This document shows positions 24,261 through 33,028 of a DNA stretch of 39,433 bases, piece by piece. The translations under genes were made by a program, and so were the position numbers. Source of the DNA: Candidatus Poribacteria bacterium (GTDB lineage: Bacteria; Poribacteria; WGA-4E; JAJDTR01); the NCBI GenBank assembly GCA_028820655.1, contig JAPPIK010000060.1, positions 1 through 39,433 of the forward strand. The letters run 5' to 3'. The notes under the pieces are model-generated. The model saw nothing but the letters and a program-made list of their open reading frames with translations. It was not told the DNA's origin and did no database searches. Positions within the stretch are counted from its first letter, which is position 1, and each line of letters starts with the position of its first letter.

Positions 24261-25835
24261 TTATTTTAATACAATCATTTTGCGCGTGGCTTGGAACGCG
24301 CCGGTTTCCAAGGTGTAAACGTACAAACCGCTGGACACCACTTCGCCGTGTTGGTCTCTGCCATCCCAATATGCGGCGGTTTCGGGTGTCAGGTAGTCCC
24401 CCGCCCTTCGATCGCCGAGATCCAATTTCCGCACGAGTATTCCCCCGGCATTGTAGATACGAAGCGTGACAGGCGCATCCGACGCCAACCGAAAAGGCAG
24501 CCATGTTTCCGGGTTGAATGGGTTCGGGAAGTTTTGATACAGCGCCGTGCGCTTGATTTGGCCAAGCATTGACACCGCCAAACCGGCTGAACTCACGGAA
24601 AAGGGAGGGGTTTCGAAATCTTCGATACTGCTGTAAACGTATGCAGCGGTGCCGTGCGCGAAACCGGGGCCCTCATTCACCGCGTTGTGAGACGATATGA
24701 CAACGGAGTTGTCGCTCATGCCGATTGAGGAACCGAACTTGAGATCTTTCGCCGCGTCTTTGGGCACAACTTTTTCCTTCTCCTCCCAAACGCCCTCGAC
24801 GCGCACAAACGCATACGCCGCTCCCGATGCCCTTGCCCCTTCATTTCGGGTCGGTGCGCCGATGATTGCGATGTTTCCCGTGGTTGCGACACCGAATCCG
24901 AGCTGATTGGAGGCTTCCGCCTTTGCCGGCATCAGCATTGCCTGCTGCTTCCATGTGTCCCCGTCGGGGACGAAGATATAGGCTACCCCTGCGTCTTTTC
25001 CGGCATTCGTGTCGTGCAGCGGCGCGCCGACGATAATGGTGTTGCCACTCATGGCAACCGAATGACCGAACCGGTCGCTTTTGGCGGCGTCGCTGGCGGT
25101 AAGTTTCGCTTTCTGTACCCAGTTATCAACTTCGCGCTCGAAGACATAAGCAGCACCGGGAAATCGAAGCCCGCTATGCGAATGCTGGGGCGCCCCGACG
25201 ACAACCGTGCCTCCGTAGACAAAGACATCCTCCCCGAACGCATCCGATCCCACCAGATCTTCCGGCAGCAATTTCGCCTGCTGATTCCATCGAGCGCCGT
25301 CGCGGACGAAGATATAGGCGGCTCCGGAGTTTTTGCCGGCATCGTCGCTCTTTGGCGAGCCAACGATGGCGGTATTTCCGTCAATGGAAACGGCATGCCC
25401 GAAATTGTTCGCAGCGGCGGCATCGTCGGCAGTGAGTTTCGCCTGCTGTTTCCATGCGCCGCCGCCCGGGGCGTAGACATAAGCGGCGCCCGCGCTGTCG
25501 CCCCGGTCGCTGTTATTCGGGGCTCCCACGATTGCGGCGTGCGGGTTACCCCGCAAATGGAGACTTCCGATGGCGACCGCCCATCCGAAACTCCCATCGG
25601 ATTCGCTGACCTGCGCACCCAGTTTCCACCGGTTGTTGTGCGAGACGTATATATTGGCGTAATTGTCGGCGTGCGCTCCAACGATGACCGTGCCTGCCAC
25701 GATATCGACGGCGAGTTGCCTATTTCCGGTTCCGCCCTTGGCGCCGACCAACTTGACTTCTTTGGCGTTCGCCACGGTAACCGATCCCATACCCAAGACA
25801 AGCGTTAGGGTCAAAATCAGCACGATTTTATTCAT
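24261..25835 (-). CDS. Secreted FG-GAP propeller protein with sorting tail, array member 9
   Basis: A 524-residue protein and the first gene of the array in transcription order. AAGG lies upstream of ATG; the signal peptide ends VANA|KEV. Seven blades can be counted: a divergent first (DIVAGTVIVGAHADN), then SFGWAVA, NFGHAVS, AFGEDVF, RFGHSVA, QLGFGVA and KFGSSIG, with loops such as SPKSDDAGKNSGAAYIFV and APLHDTNAGKDAGVAYIFV. The tail is LYQNFPNPFNPETWLPFRL to RKMIVLK. The promoter of the array may lie upstream in the gene-poor stretch beyond 25836; no clear -35/-10 was found. Confidence 0.85.
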   Translation of the reverse strand: MNKIVLILTLTLVLGMGSVTVANAKEVKLVGAKGGTGNRQLAVDIVAGTVIVGAHADNYANIYVSHNNRWKLGAQVSESDGSFGWAVAIGSLHLRGNPHAAIVGAPNNSDRGDSAGAAYVYAPGGGAWKQQAKLTADDAAAANNFGHAVSIDGNTAIVGSPKSDDAGKNSGAAYIFVRDGARWNQQAKLLPEDLVGSDAFGEDVFVYGGTVVVGAPQHSHSGLRFPGAAYVFEREVDNWVQKAKLTASDAAKSDRFGHSVAMSGNTIIVGAPLHDTNAGKDAGVAYIFVPDGDTWKQQAMLMPAKAEASNQLGFGVATTGNIAIIGAPTRNEGARASGAAYAFVRVEGVWEEKEKVVPKDAAKDLKFGSSIGMSDNSVVISSHNAVNEGPGFAHGTAAYVYSSIEDFETPPFSVSSAGLAVSMLGQIKRTALYQNFPNPFNPETWLPFRLASDAPVTLRIYNAGGILVRKLDLGDRRAGDYLTPETAAYWDGRDQHGEVVSSGLYVYTLETGAFQATRKMIVLK

Positions 25836-27303
25836 CGTGGTTGCCTTATTTCGTCCACCCGTAAACCACTACCAGCGCCTGCCGCGCTTAAACAGATGTA
25901 GCCTAGTTTATCCTATCATATTTTGCGGTGCGTGTCAACAGTGAACCGACATCGTTTAGCGTAGCGGCGGCCGCAGAAAAATTCATCACCGGACGATGAT
26001 CAGCTGAAAAAAATAGGCTGGGTTACGATACGAAACATTGCCTCACAACAAGGTAAACACAACGATGCCGTTTGGACCGAAATAGCTTGAAATCCGGCGG
26101 CAAATTGACAAAACTGATTCCGCGCAGATGATTCTACGGAGTGAGGTGTGGAGTTTGAAGTTGATTTGGGACTATTACAGGTCGAGCACTCAGATCCGCC
26201 GGTAGAAGACAATTACGCATCCTAACGGAAATTATAGCGCAGGATTGGCTCTCGCACGGGGATCTCGAACCCCCTTACTCATCCTCCGGTTGATCCATTC
26301 GCCGGAGCCCTCCCTCCACTAATTGTCGCAGGACAAGGTTTTCGCGTTGAAAAGGGCGCCGAGGCGTGTCGCAGCACGGCTTCGCGCGCGATTTTTTGGT
26401 CGTGATCGAGTATGCGATTTTATGCGATTTCATGCGAATACAGCTTCAGCTCCCTCGCCGGAGTGTTGAAACGAGCCCCCCAAAAACGGGGCGGGCGCAG
26501 CGTACGGATGCCGCCTTAATGCGCTCATTTGCGCGCAAAGCCGGCGCCCAAGAGGGGCAAGAAGAGTTGAATGGGACTGACAACTCATATTCAGATTCGA
26601 CATTTTATCCCGTAGATTTTGGCTTGTTTCACGTTGAGATTCCTTGCACATGGATGCCCCGGGTGTGCGCTCAGCGCAAGGCGCCATGAACGCGTCAACA
26701 TTTGCAGCGGCGGAAGCCTTCCGAAGCGCGGGCGCAGCGGACGCGCGGGTGAACCGAGTGCATTTGACACGCGTTGTATTATCCTCTCGTCGGCACATCG
26801 CCTGCATGAAGGCGCCCCGACTAGCGCTAACCGGCTAAAGTATACTATACATTTGTATAGTATTCAATCATAAAAATTCGGGAAACAACTCAATCAATTC
26901 GCAACTAAAGGGCAAGCGTACCTGCTTGCGGTACGATTCATTCCCACCCTTCGCTCGGAAGAATGGGCCAGATTCTCTAGTCATAGATCTCGCAACAGAG
27001 CCTGAAATTTTGCCGAATTGCTTACAAACAGAGCAGAATCTTAGTCCCGTACGGCGAAACCGCTTGACACCGGCGAATCGCCAACACTAAAATATGCACT
27101 CCGCGAAGTTGCGCATCGACGATATCCGCTCGATTTGACCGCAATAGTTCCGCCAAATATCCCGGTACCAACTTTGATATGGTTGGAACCAAATTCGAAT
27201 GTCGGGGTAACTAGGCTAGTACGGGCGAATTCCGGTTTTATGGGAATAATGATCTATTCTGTTAAGTCGTATCAAGTTTTTTATGAAGTCAGGGAGGATA
27301 ATT
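25836..27303. other. Gene-poor 1.5-kb stretch between array and cohesin gene
   Basis: No convincing gene. Open frames of up to 125 codons between 26366 and 26838 overlap one another on both strands and look like chance frames in a GC-rich patch (about 26340-26830) flanked by AT-rich DNA. It contains three ATGCGATTT/ATGCGAA repeats (about 26415-26438), a 22-base inverted repeat (26842-26863) and a GGTACCAAC/GTTGGAACC inverted repeat (about 27162-27188). A tRNA T-arm-like word at 26256-26278 has no tRNA around it. Confidence 0.55.
26842..26863. promoter_or_regulatory. 22-bp inverted repeat, candidate operator
   Basis: ATACTATACA and TGTATAGTAT are perfect 10-base arms around TT. No T-run follows, and it lies about 440 bases before the cohesin gene. 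It could be a regulator site or a remnant of a mobile element. Confidence 0.4.
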
Positions 27304-28413
27304 GTGAACAGTTTTTTCAGGATAGCTGCTAGCTTATTGGCAGCCGTATGCCTGAGTATCCCGTCTCTCGTGTATGGAGAGGCGCTTGTGTCGATTGATC
27401 CGGCGGACATCGACTCGCCGCCGGTCGGCGAAAAATTGGTAGTCGATGTGAACATATCGAACGCGGAAAATGTCTCCGCCTATCAACTCAATCTCAAATT
27501 CGACGTGTCCGCTCTCTCGTTTGTCGGTGTGGAGTTCAGCGATTATTTGCCTGGGAATCGCGATCCCGCAAACATTGCGAATCTCGAGATTTTTCTCATC
27601 GAACCCAACCGTGTAGAGACCGATTTGACAACGAACACGGCGACGCTCGTGCCGCCCATCGCGGCGGCATCGTTAGTTGGGGTCGGGGATAACGAGGGCA
27701 CCCTGTTGCGCGCCACCTTTGAAGTACTTGAATACAAAGACTCTACGATTGAACTCGTAGAGGTTGAATTATCGACGCCGGACGGTGTGCGGTTAGATGT
27801 TACAGCAGTCCCCGGTAAAATTAACGCACGCGAGGTTACCATCACCGAACACATCCCGGGTGACAAATTCCTCTTGTTGCAGGGGGATATTTTTAATACG
27901 AACGCGTTTGTCGAATGTTTCATCCCGATCTGGGAGAGCGAATTTACGGCAGAGGGAGGTACTTTTCTGGAATTTCAGTTGGCATTCCCGAAGGAGAGCG
28001 TGTATAGCATTGGCGGAGTATTTGTTCATACCGCAGAGGGAAATCGAATCGGCGAATCTATAATGGCGGATGATACGAACTGGATGCATTATCAGGTTCC
28101 ATTGGATGAGCTTGCGGGGCAGACCATCGTCGCAATCAGCCTCGGGACGGAAAAACCGGCGAATCGCGCAACATCGTTCGGAAAGTTCGGTATGATGGCC
28201 GACAACATTCAAATTACCAACGGCACGCACATGCTTGAGGCTATTTGGGTCGGTGAAGATTCAATAAACGGTCGGCAGCGCGTTGATGCTCCTCTCGGCG
28301 ACGTGTCTGGCATTGAGAATTGTGAAGTGTTTGCCGTTACAACGGAAGGGGTTTCTGTCGAGTCAAAAGGGAAACGCGTGACGACGTGGGGAAGTGTCAA
28401 GACGGCAAGATGA
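27304..28413 (+). CDS. Secreted cohesin-domain protein
   Basis: GTG at 27304 is chosen because AGGGAGG lies six bases upstream. The in-frame ATG at 27283 would put that ribosome site inside the gene. The product has 369 residues with a signal peptide (NSFFRIAASLLAAVCLSIPS, cleaved near VYGEA). A type I cohesin-like domain follows (VSIDPADIDSPPVGEKLVVD, then AYQLNLKFDVSALSFVG, to about residue 170). A second beta-rich region (about 185-320) resembles a carbohydrate-binding or jelly-roll fold, including GTFLEFQLAFPKESVYSIG and NWMHYQVPLDELAGQTIVAI. Cohesins bind dockerins; no dockerin motif is seen in this window. It has no sorting tail of the array type. Confidence 0.7.
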   Translation: MNSFFRIAASLLAAVCLSIPSLVYGEALVSIDPADIDSPPVGEKLVVDVNISNAENVSAYQLNLKFDVSALSFVGVEFSDYLPGNRDPANIANLEIFLIEPNRVETDLTTNTATLVPPIAAASLVGVGDNEGTLLRATFEVLEYKDSTIELVEVELSTPDGVRLDVTAVPGKINAREVTITEHIPGDKFLLLQGDIFNTNAFVECFIPIWESEFTAEGGTFLEFQLAFPKESVYSIGGVFVHTAEGNRIGESIMADDTNWMHYQVPLDELAGQTIVAISLGTEKPANRATSFGKFGMMADNIQITNGTHMLEAIWVGEDSINGRQRVDAPLGDVSGIENCEVFAVTTEGVSVESKGKRVTTWGSVKTAR

Positions 28414-28510
28414 AACGGGAGTGGAAAGCATATTTGGAAGGGCGGAAAAAGGACAATCCGGAAAGCAGTTGATAGAATACGTTTTACGACAATCAGAAGA
28501 GAGAGGGTGC

Positions 28511-29623
28511 CTATTTCACAAGAGCCAATTGTGCCATCTCCCGCCCCTGTTCGGTCAGATTTAAACGCCCCGACCGATTGCGAATGAATCCGCGGCGTTC
28601 CGCATTCCGCACGACCTGCTGCGCGAAATCCGGCTCCCAATGCAGATGGCTGCTGAGGTGATTGACGTGCGCCTCCCTTTCCGCTTCGGGCAACCCTTCG
28701 TGACTAAACAGGTGGATAGTGAGCATCGTCTGCGCAAATTCCCATCGTTGGCTTGCCCTGCGGCGAGCGATCGCGACAATACCGCGATTCGGGGCAAAGA
28801 GAAGAGCCAAGGCGAAAAATACTCCGGTCATTAACCCCATCGAACCCGCGATCGAAGCATCTTGATGATGCGCGAACCAGTACCCCGCAACGGCGCTGGC
28901 TACACCGATCAGACCACTTAGCCCAATCATCCGGGAAAGTCGATTGGTGAGTAGGTACGCCGTAACGGGAGGCGCGATCATCAAGGCAACCACCAAAATA
29001 GAACCCACCGCATCGAATGCGCCTACCGCTGTAATTGAAACCAGCGTCATCATGCCGTAGTGAACGAGCGCGGGAGAAAAACCCAGCGTTGCCGCAAGGT
29101 TCGCGTCGAATGTAACCAACTTTAACTCCTTATAGAAAAACGCTATAAAGACGACGTTGACGCATAGGATGACACCCATGACCCAGAGCGCACGAGGTCC
29201 AAGGTCGTATTCCAAAACCTCGAATCGATTAAAAGGAGCAAACGCCAGTTCTCCCAAGAGCACGGCGTCGGTGTCAAGGTGGACGTCTCCCGCGTAGCGG
29301 GCAATAAGTATGACGCCAACGCTAAACAGCGCCGGAAACGTGATTCCGATGGCGGCATCTTCACGTATCAGCCTCGTTTGATTCAGCAACTCCACCAGAC
29401 TTACGGTAAGCACTCCGGTAGCGGCCGCTGCAACGATTAGGAGCGGTGAGGTCAGGTCTTCCGTTACGAATATGGCAGCGGCAGCAATTCCAACGAGAAT
29501 GGCGTGGCTTATGGCGTCACTCATCATTGCCATGCGCCGCAAAACGAGGAACACCCCCGGTAGGGCGCACGCAACCGCTACCACGGCCGCTATCAACTGG
29601 ATTTCCAGTGTTTCGGATGACAT
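28511..29623 (-). CDS. Metal ABC transporter permease (TroD-like) with C-terminal winged-helix domain
   Basis: A 370-residue permease of the Mn/Zn/Fe chelate class. About eight to nine membrane helices fill residues 1-280, with the family motif MMSDAISHAILVG near 33-45. A basic segment (RRRASQRWE) and an added domain (about 290-370) with HVNHLSSHLHWEPDFAQQVV and GFIRNRSGRLNLTEQGREMA follow, which read as a winged helix. The usual family length is 260-300. AGGAAG lies seven bases before the ATG, and the other permease gene ends 11 bases upstream. It is the last gene of the operon and probably forms the channel together with that permease. Confidence 0.85.
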   Translation of the reverse strand: MSSETLEIQLIAAVVAVACALPGVFLVLRRMAMMSDAISHAILVGIAAAAIFVTEDLTSPLLIVAAAATGVLTVSLVELLNQTRLIREDAAIGITFPALFSVGVILIARYAGDVHLDTDAVLLGELAFAPFNRFEVLEYDLGPRALWVMGVILCVNVVFIAFFYKELKLVTFDANLAATLGFSPALVHYGMMTLVSITAVGAFDAVGSILVVALMIAPPVTAYLLTNRLSRMIGLSGLIGVASAVAGYWFAHHQDASIAGSMGLMTGVFFALALLFAPNRGIVAIARRRASQRWEFAQTMLTIHLFSHEGLPEAEREAHVNHLSSHLHWEPDFAQQVVRNAERRGFIRNRSGRLNLTEQGREMAQLALVK

Positions 29624-29634
29624 ACTGTCACTTC

Positions 29635-30762
29635 CTACTCTTGGCGTTCCGCGATATACCGCGCCTTAATCACACCTTCGGACGTTAACGCCCATTCGTC
29701 GGTGTTGACATTCTCAACCCAGCCGAGCGAAACCAACTCCCTGAGACTGTGCCGCACGTTACCTCGGTTTGCGCTCATTGCCAGCAAGACAGCCGTGGAA
29801 TGACTGTGTTGGAGGTCCGCGTGTTGCGAGGCAAGCGTGTACAGGTCATTCAGCACGACTTCGATTTGGAGTTTTTTGCGTTCACGCTGACTGCGAACCC
29901 AATTCCAAACGAGTCCGCGATTAGGGGCGAATGCGATTGAAAACACCACAATTGCGCTGATAGATAGCACGATAGTCGGACCTGTGGGTATTCGAACCGC
30001 GCTGCTGCTTATGACGGCTCCGCCGACACCGGCAATGGCACCAAAAAAAGCGGATAGAACAACCATTCCACCCAATCGATCCGTCCACTGCCGCGCCGCG
30101 GCGGCGGGCGCAACGACCATCGCGCTCATCAGCACGACACCTACCGTTTGAAGCCCCAGTACAATCGCAATCACGAGGAGTGTAATCAGTAAGACATCAA
30201 GAACAGCCATCGGGAATCCCAAGCTTGCGCCAAACGCCGAATCAAAACACAGCAACTTGAATTCTTTCCAGAAAAATAACATAATCATGAGAGTCATTCC
30301 GCCGAGCGAAGCCATTGTCACGACATCCCGCTCCAATAGAGCGGCAGCTTGCCCAAACAGGAAAGTATCCAGCCCCGATTGTTTGGCGGTGGGCATTTTC
30401 TGAATGACCGTGAGTAAAACCAAACCTACGCTAAAGAAGACCGATAAAACCAAGCCGAGCGCGCTGTCTTCCTTGATCCGCGTGTTGTTGACAATTCCGA
30501 TTACGAACAGCGTGGCGACCCATCCGGCTATCGCCGCACCGCACACAAGCACGAGCGGCGCTTTGCTCTGGGTAAAAAGGAATGCCAATGCAACGCCGGG
30601 CAATGCCGCGTGCGAAATTGCATCGCCGAGCAGGCTTTGTTTGCGCAGCACGGCATAGCAGCCGAGAGCCCCGCTTACAACCCCGAGCGTTGCCGATCCC
30701 AAAGCAACGGTTCGCAGCGTATAATCAAGGATTAGATCTTTCCCCAATTCCAGTAGCATCAT
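29635..30762 (-). CDS. Metal ABC transporter permease (TroC-like) with C-terminal winged-helix domain
   Basis: A 375-residue permease. Eight to nine helices occupy residues 10-280, with [20 protein letters not shown] near 44-63. It continues past the conserved end NRGLVWNW into a domain of about 80 residues ([52 protein letters not shown]) that looks like a winged helix-turn-helix. Chlamydial YtgCR is a known fusion of this permease with a DtxR-type repressor; here the extra domain is shorter and lacks obvious metal ligands. The gene overlaps the ATPase gene by 38 bases. GAAGG precedes the ATG pair. Confidence 0.85.
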   Translation of the reverse strand: MMLLELGKDLILDYTLRTVALGSATLGVVSGALGCYAVLRKQSLLGDAISHAALPGVALAFLFTQSKAPLVLVCGAAIAGWVATLFVIGIVNNTRIKEDSALGLVLSVFFSVGLVLLTVIQKMPTAKQSGLDTFLFGQAAALLERDVVTMASLGGMTLMIMLFFWKEFKLLCFDSAFGASLGFPMAVLDVLLITLLVIAIVLGLQTVGVVLMSAMVVAPAAAARQWTDRLGGMVVLSAFFGAIAGVGGAVISSSAVRIPTGPTIVLSISAIVVFSIAFAPNRGLVWNWVRSQRERKKLQIEVVLNDLYTLASQHADLQHSHSTAVLLAMSANRGNVRHSLRELVSLGWVENVNTDEWALTSEGVIKARYIAERQE

Positions 30763-31573
30763 TCTCGACCTTCGCCGGTTTGATTACGTGTGGGATGTTT
30801 TGCGTTTCGGCAGGTTGATCCTCGGTACGATTGAGAAAGGCTATACGTCCGCCGTAGGTTAGTCGAAGATTCGTCTCGGTAAACACCTCGTTGACCGGTC
30901 CGCTTGCAATGCGCCTCACATTGAGCAGGGTAACCGAGTCGAAGTAGTCCACAACCGTCTGAAGATCGTGGTGGACGACGACGAGCGTCTTTCCTTCTGC
31001 GCGTAGTTCTTGGAGCAATGCAACGATAGCGCGTTCTGTCGTCGCATCCACCCCCTGGAACGGTTCATCCATGAAGTAAATCTGTGCATCTTGAACGAGC
31101 GCGCGAGCAAGAAAAACCCGTTGCTGCTGCCCGCCGGAAAGTTGGCTGATTTGCCGGTGCGCCAGATCGCGCATCCCGACCTTATCCAACGCTTCAAGTG
31201 CCGATCTTCGTTCTCTGGATCCGGGGCGGCGTATCCAACCGAGAGCGCCGTATCGTCCCATCATTACGACATCCAGCACGCTAGTCGGGAAGTCCCAATC
31301 GACACTCCCCCGCTGCGGGACGTAACCGACAAGGCGGCGCTGATCGGAATAGGACTGGCCGTATATCGATACGCGTCCGGCTGCCGCGCGCACCAAACCC
31401 AAAATCACCTTTATAAGCGTGGTTTTGCCGGCGCCGTTGGGACCAACAATTGCCATCAGAACCCCGGCTGGAACATTGAGATCGACATCCCAGAGCACGG
31501 GCTGATCCCGGTAGGCAACGGTTAGGTCTTCTACCTCAATCGCGAACGTGTCAGAGTAGTTTTTCATTGTCAC
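30725..31573 (-). CDS. Metal ABC transporter ATPase (TroB/ZnuC-like)
   Basis: A 282-residue ATPase with Walker [10 protein letters not shown] (about 44-52), Q-loop [13 protein letters not shown] typical of Mn/Zn importers, signature [15 protein letters not shown], Walker [13 protein letters not shown] and switch LVVVHHDL. The C-terminal 30 residues ([20 protein letters not shown]) are extra and extend into the overlap with the next gene. It energises import of Mn, Zn or Fe through the two downstream permeases. The binding-protein gene lies 250 bases upstream, with palindromic DNA between. Confidence 0.9.
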   Translation of the reverse strand: MTMKNYSDTFAIEVEDLTVAYRDQPVLWDVDLNVPAGVLMAIVGPNGAGKTTLIKVILGLVRAAAGRVSIYGQSYSDQRRLVGYVPQRGSVDWDFPTSVLDVVMMGRYGALGWIRRPGSRERRSALEALDKVGMRDLAHRQISQLSGGQQQRVFLARALVQDAQIYFMDEPFQGVDATTERAIVALLQELRAEGKTLVVVHHDLQTVVDYFDSVTLLNVRRIASGPVNEVFTETNLRLTYGGRIAFLNRTEDQPAETQNIPHVIKPAKVENDATGIGERSNP

Positions 31574-31632
31574 TCCCGCCGGACGAAGACAAGCCGGCAG
31601 CAGAAATAACTATAAGCTTGCACAGAAAGGGG

Positions 31633-31648
31633 GAAAATCATGATTTTC
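31633..31648. promoter_or_regulatory. Perfect 16-bp palindrome upstream of the ATPase gene
   Basis: GAAAATCATGATTTTC is a perfect palindrome 60 bases before the ATPase start, in the gap between the binding-protein and ATPase genes. It could be a second operator or a cruciform. It does not resemble the DtxR-type box at 33731. Confidence 0.35.
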
Positions 31649-31675
31649 TTCAACTATCTCATGATGGGTGCATTC

Positions 31676-31740
31676 TGTAGGAATAAAGGATCCTTGATCC
31701 TTACATCGAATCACTTCGCGAGGGTTTGTCGCTTCCTACA
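31676..31740. repeat. REP-like inverted repeat in the metal operon
   Basis: TGTAGGAA and TTCCTACA bracket 49 bases that include AAGGATC-CTT-GATCCTT (31687-31703). The outer ends resemble those of the element at 5863-5920 (CTGTAAGAGC and GCTCCTACAG). No T-run. Confidence 0.5.
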
Positions 31741-31823
31741 AATCACGTCGCGGACGCCGATCCGTGTACGCTACAACGTGACGCCACACCAAATTTGAAG
31801 ATTGCGATTCTAGGAATCTCGCT

Positions 31824-32774
31824 CTACTTCAGCACTTGTTTATCGCCCTGCACGAGGGATTCTACAATTGTGTCTATGTTGTGGCGAACCATTCCGATGT
31901 AGGTGCCCTCAGGCGTCCCCGGATCGCCCATCGCATCTGAGAATAATTGGCCTCCGATTTCTACGCCGAACCCTTGCGATCGGACGGAAGCCTGTACCGC
32001 CTCGATATTTCGTGACGACACCGAGGTTTCAACGAACATCGCGGGAATTCGCCTTTGCACAATAAACTTTGCGAGTTCCTGTATGTCGGCGGTGCCGGCC
32101 TCCGTTACCGTGCTTATGCCCTGCAGACCCCGCACCTGAAAACCGTATGCACGTCCGAAATAGTTGAAGGCATCATGGGCAGTTACAAGCACACGCTGAT
32201 TTTCCGGCACACGTTCTGCTTGAGTCCGAACATATTCGTGAAGCTCATCAAGTTCTGCGAGATAAACCGCCGAATTCCGCCGGTAACTTTCCGAATGCCG
32301 AGCGTCGGTCTCGACAAGCGTATCGCGAACGATTTCGACTGCTCTCTTCCAAAGTGCCACATCAAACCAGACATGAGGATCGAAAGCGCCCTCAAACTCC
32401 GGGGGCGTAAGCAGTATTGATCGGTCGATCCCATCGGTGACGGCGACTGTTTTCACTTGAGTCGACATTCGTTCTAGCACTTCGGCCATCTTGGCTTCTA
32501 GATGCAACCCGTTATAAAAGATGACTTTTGCGCCAGACAGGCGGGACACGTCCCCCGCAGTCGCTTTGTAGAGATGCGGATCAATACCGGGGCCCATGAG
32601 CACCGTCACGTTGACATGACTGTCGCCTACAGCTTTTGTGATATCAGCTATCATGCCAATTGTGGCGACCACATCAAGTTTCTCGCCGCTGTGTTTCTTG
32701 CCTTTTTCCTGTTGGCTGCAGGTCAGGAAAAACACAGTTGAGTTGATTATCATGAAGATTTGAAGTATACGCAT
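31824..32774 (-). CDS. Metal-binding lipoprotein of the ABC importer (TroA/ZnuA-like)
   Basis: A 316-residue cluster A-I solute-binding protein. The short signal peptide ends FFLTC (lipidated Cys 19). The four metal ligands are clear: His67 (GIDPHLYKAT), His134 (FDPHVWFD), His200 (VTAHDAFNYFG) and Asp280 (GGQLFSDAMG). They line up one residue off the His68, His133, His199 and Asp279 of Treponema TroA. A third His in place of Glu is the pattern of Zn or mixed Zn/Mn binders. No His-rich loop is present, unlike classical ZnuA. It delivers metal to the permeases encoded downstream. Its first codons belong to a roughly 104-base unit repeated in tandem upstream. Confidence 0.9.
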   Translation of the reverse strand: MRILQIFMIINSTVFFLTCSQQEKGKKHSGEKLDVVATIGMIADITKAVGDSHVNVTVLMGPGIDPHLYKATAGDVSRLSGAKVIFYNGLHLEAKMAEVLERMSTQVKTVAVTDGIDRSILLTPPEFEGAFDPHVWFDVALWKRAVEIVRDTLVETDARHSESYRRNSAVYLAELDELHEYVRTQAERVPENQRVLVTAHDAFNYFGRAYGFQVRGLQGISTVTEAGTADIQELAKFIVQRRIPAMFVETSVSSRNIEAVQASVRSQGFGVEIGGQLFSDAMGDPGTPEGTYIGMVRHNIDTIVESLVQGDKQVLK

Positions 32775-33019
32775 AATGCAAAGGCTAGTGGGCGGTGCCC
32801 ACCCTACAAGACTGTTCGCTCATGAGAGACCATGAACACGGTGGAGATGGCTATTAGAAAAATTCCAAGTGTACGCATAAGCCAAAGACTGGTGGGCGGT
32901 GCCCACCCTACAAGACGGTTCGCTCATATGGGAGCATGAACACGGTTGAGATGGCTATTAGAAAATTCCAAGTGTACACATAAGTCAAAGACTGGCAGCA
33001 GTGCCCACCCTACAAGACA
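32763..33019. repeat. Tandem repeat (2.5 units of ~104 bp) covering the leader and start of the binding-protein gene
   Basis: Unit starts fall at 32763, 32867 and 32970 (periods 104 and 103). Each unit contains GTGGGCGGTGCCCACC or its remnant (GCAGTGCCCACC), then CTACAAGAC. On the minus strand it reads into ATG-CGT and a signal-peptide-like frame: MRILQIFMIINSTVFFLTC in the real gene, MRTLGIFLIAISTVFM in unit 2 and MCTLGIF-stop in unit 3. The repeats fill the gap between the regulator gene and the binding-protein gene. Confidence 0.75.
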
Positions 33020-33028
33020 AGATTATCT

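Noticed and set aside
10039-24469. Many plus-strand open frames of 60-300 codons across the array
   Set aside because: Antisense shadows of the propeller genes; they recur at equivalent places because the genes are paralogous.
26256-26278. tRNA T-arm-like sequence (GGGGG-TTCGAGA-TCCCC on the minus strand)
   Set aside because: No acceptor partner, D-arm or anticodon arm within tRNA distance, and position 60 is not a pyrimidine. Likely chance or a small remnant.
26430-26807. 125-codon minus-strand open frame
   Set aside because: High-GC chance frame overlapping other frames on the plus strand; no ribosome site and no domain recognised.
27343-28413. Dockerin module or array-type sorting tail on the cohesin protein
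   Set aside because: No paired DxNxDG calcium loops and no PNPFNP tail are present in its C-terminal part.
32763-33019. CRISPR array
   Set aside because: Two and a half direct units of about 104 bp that are similar throughout, with no short repeat and unique spacer pattern.
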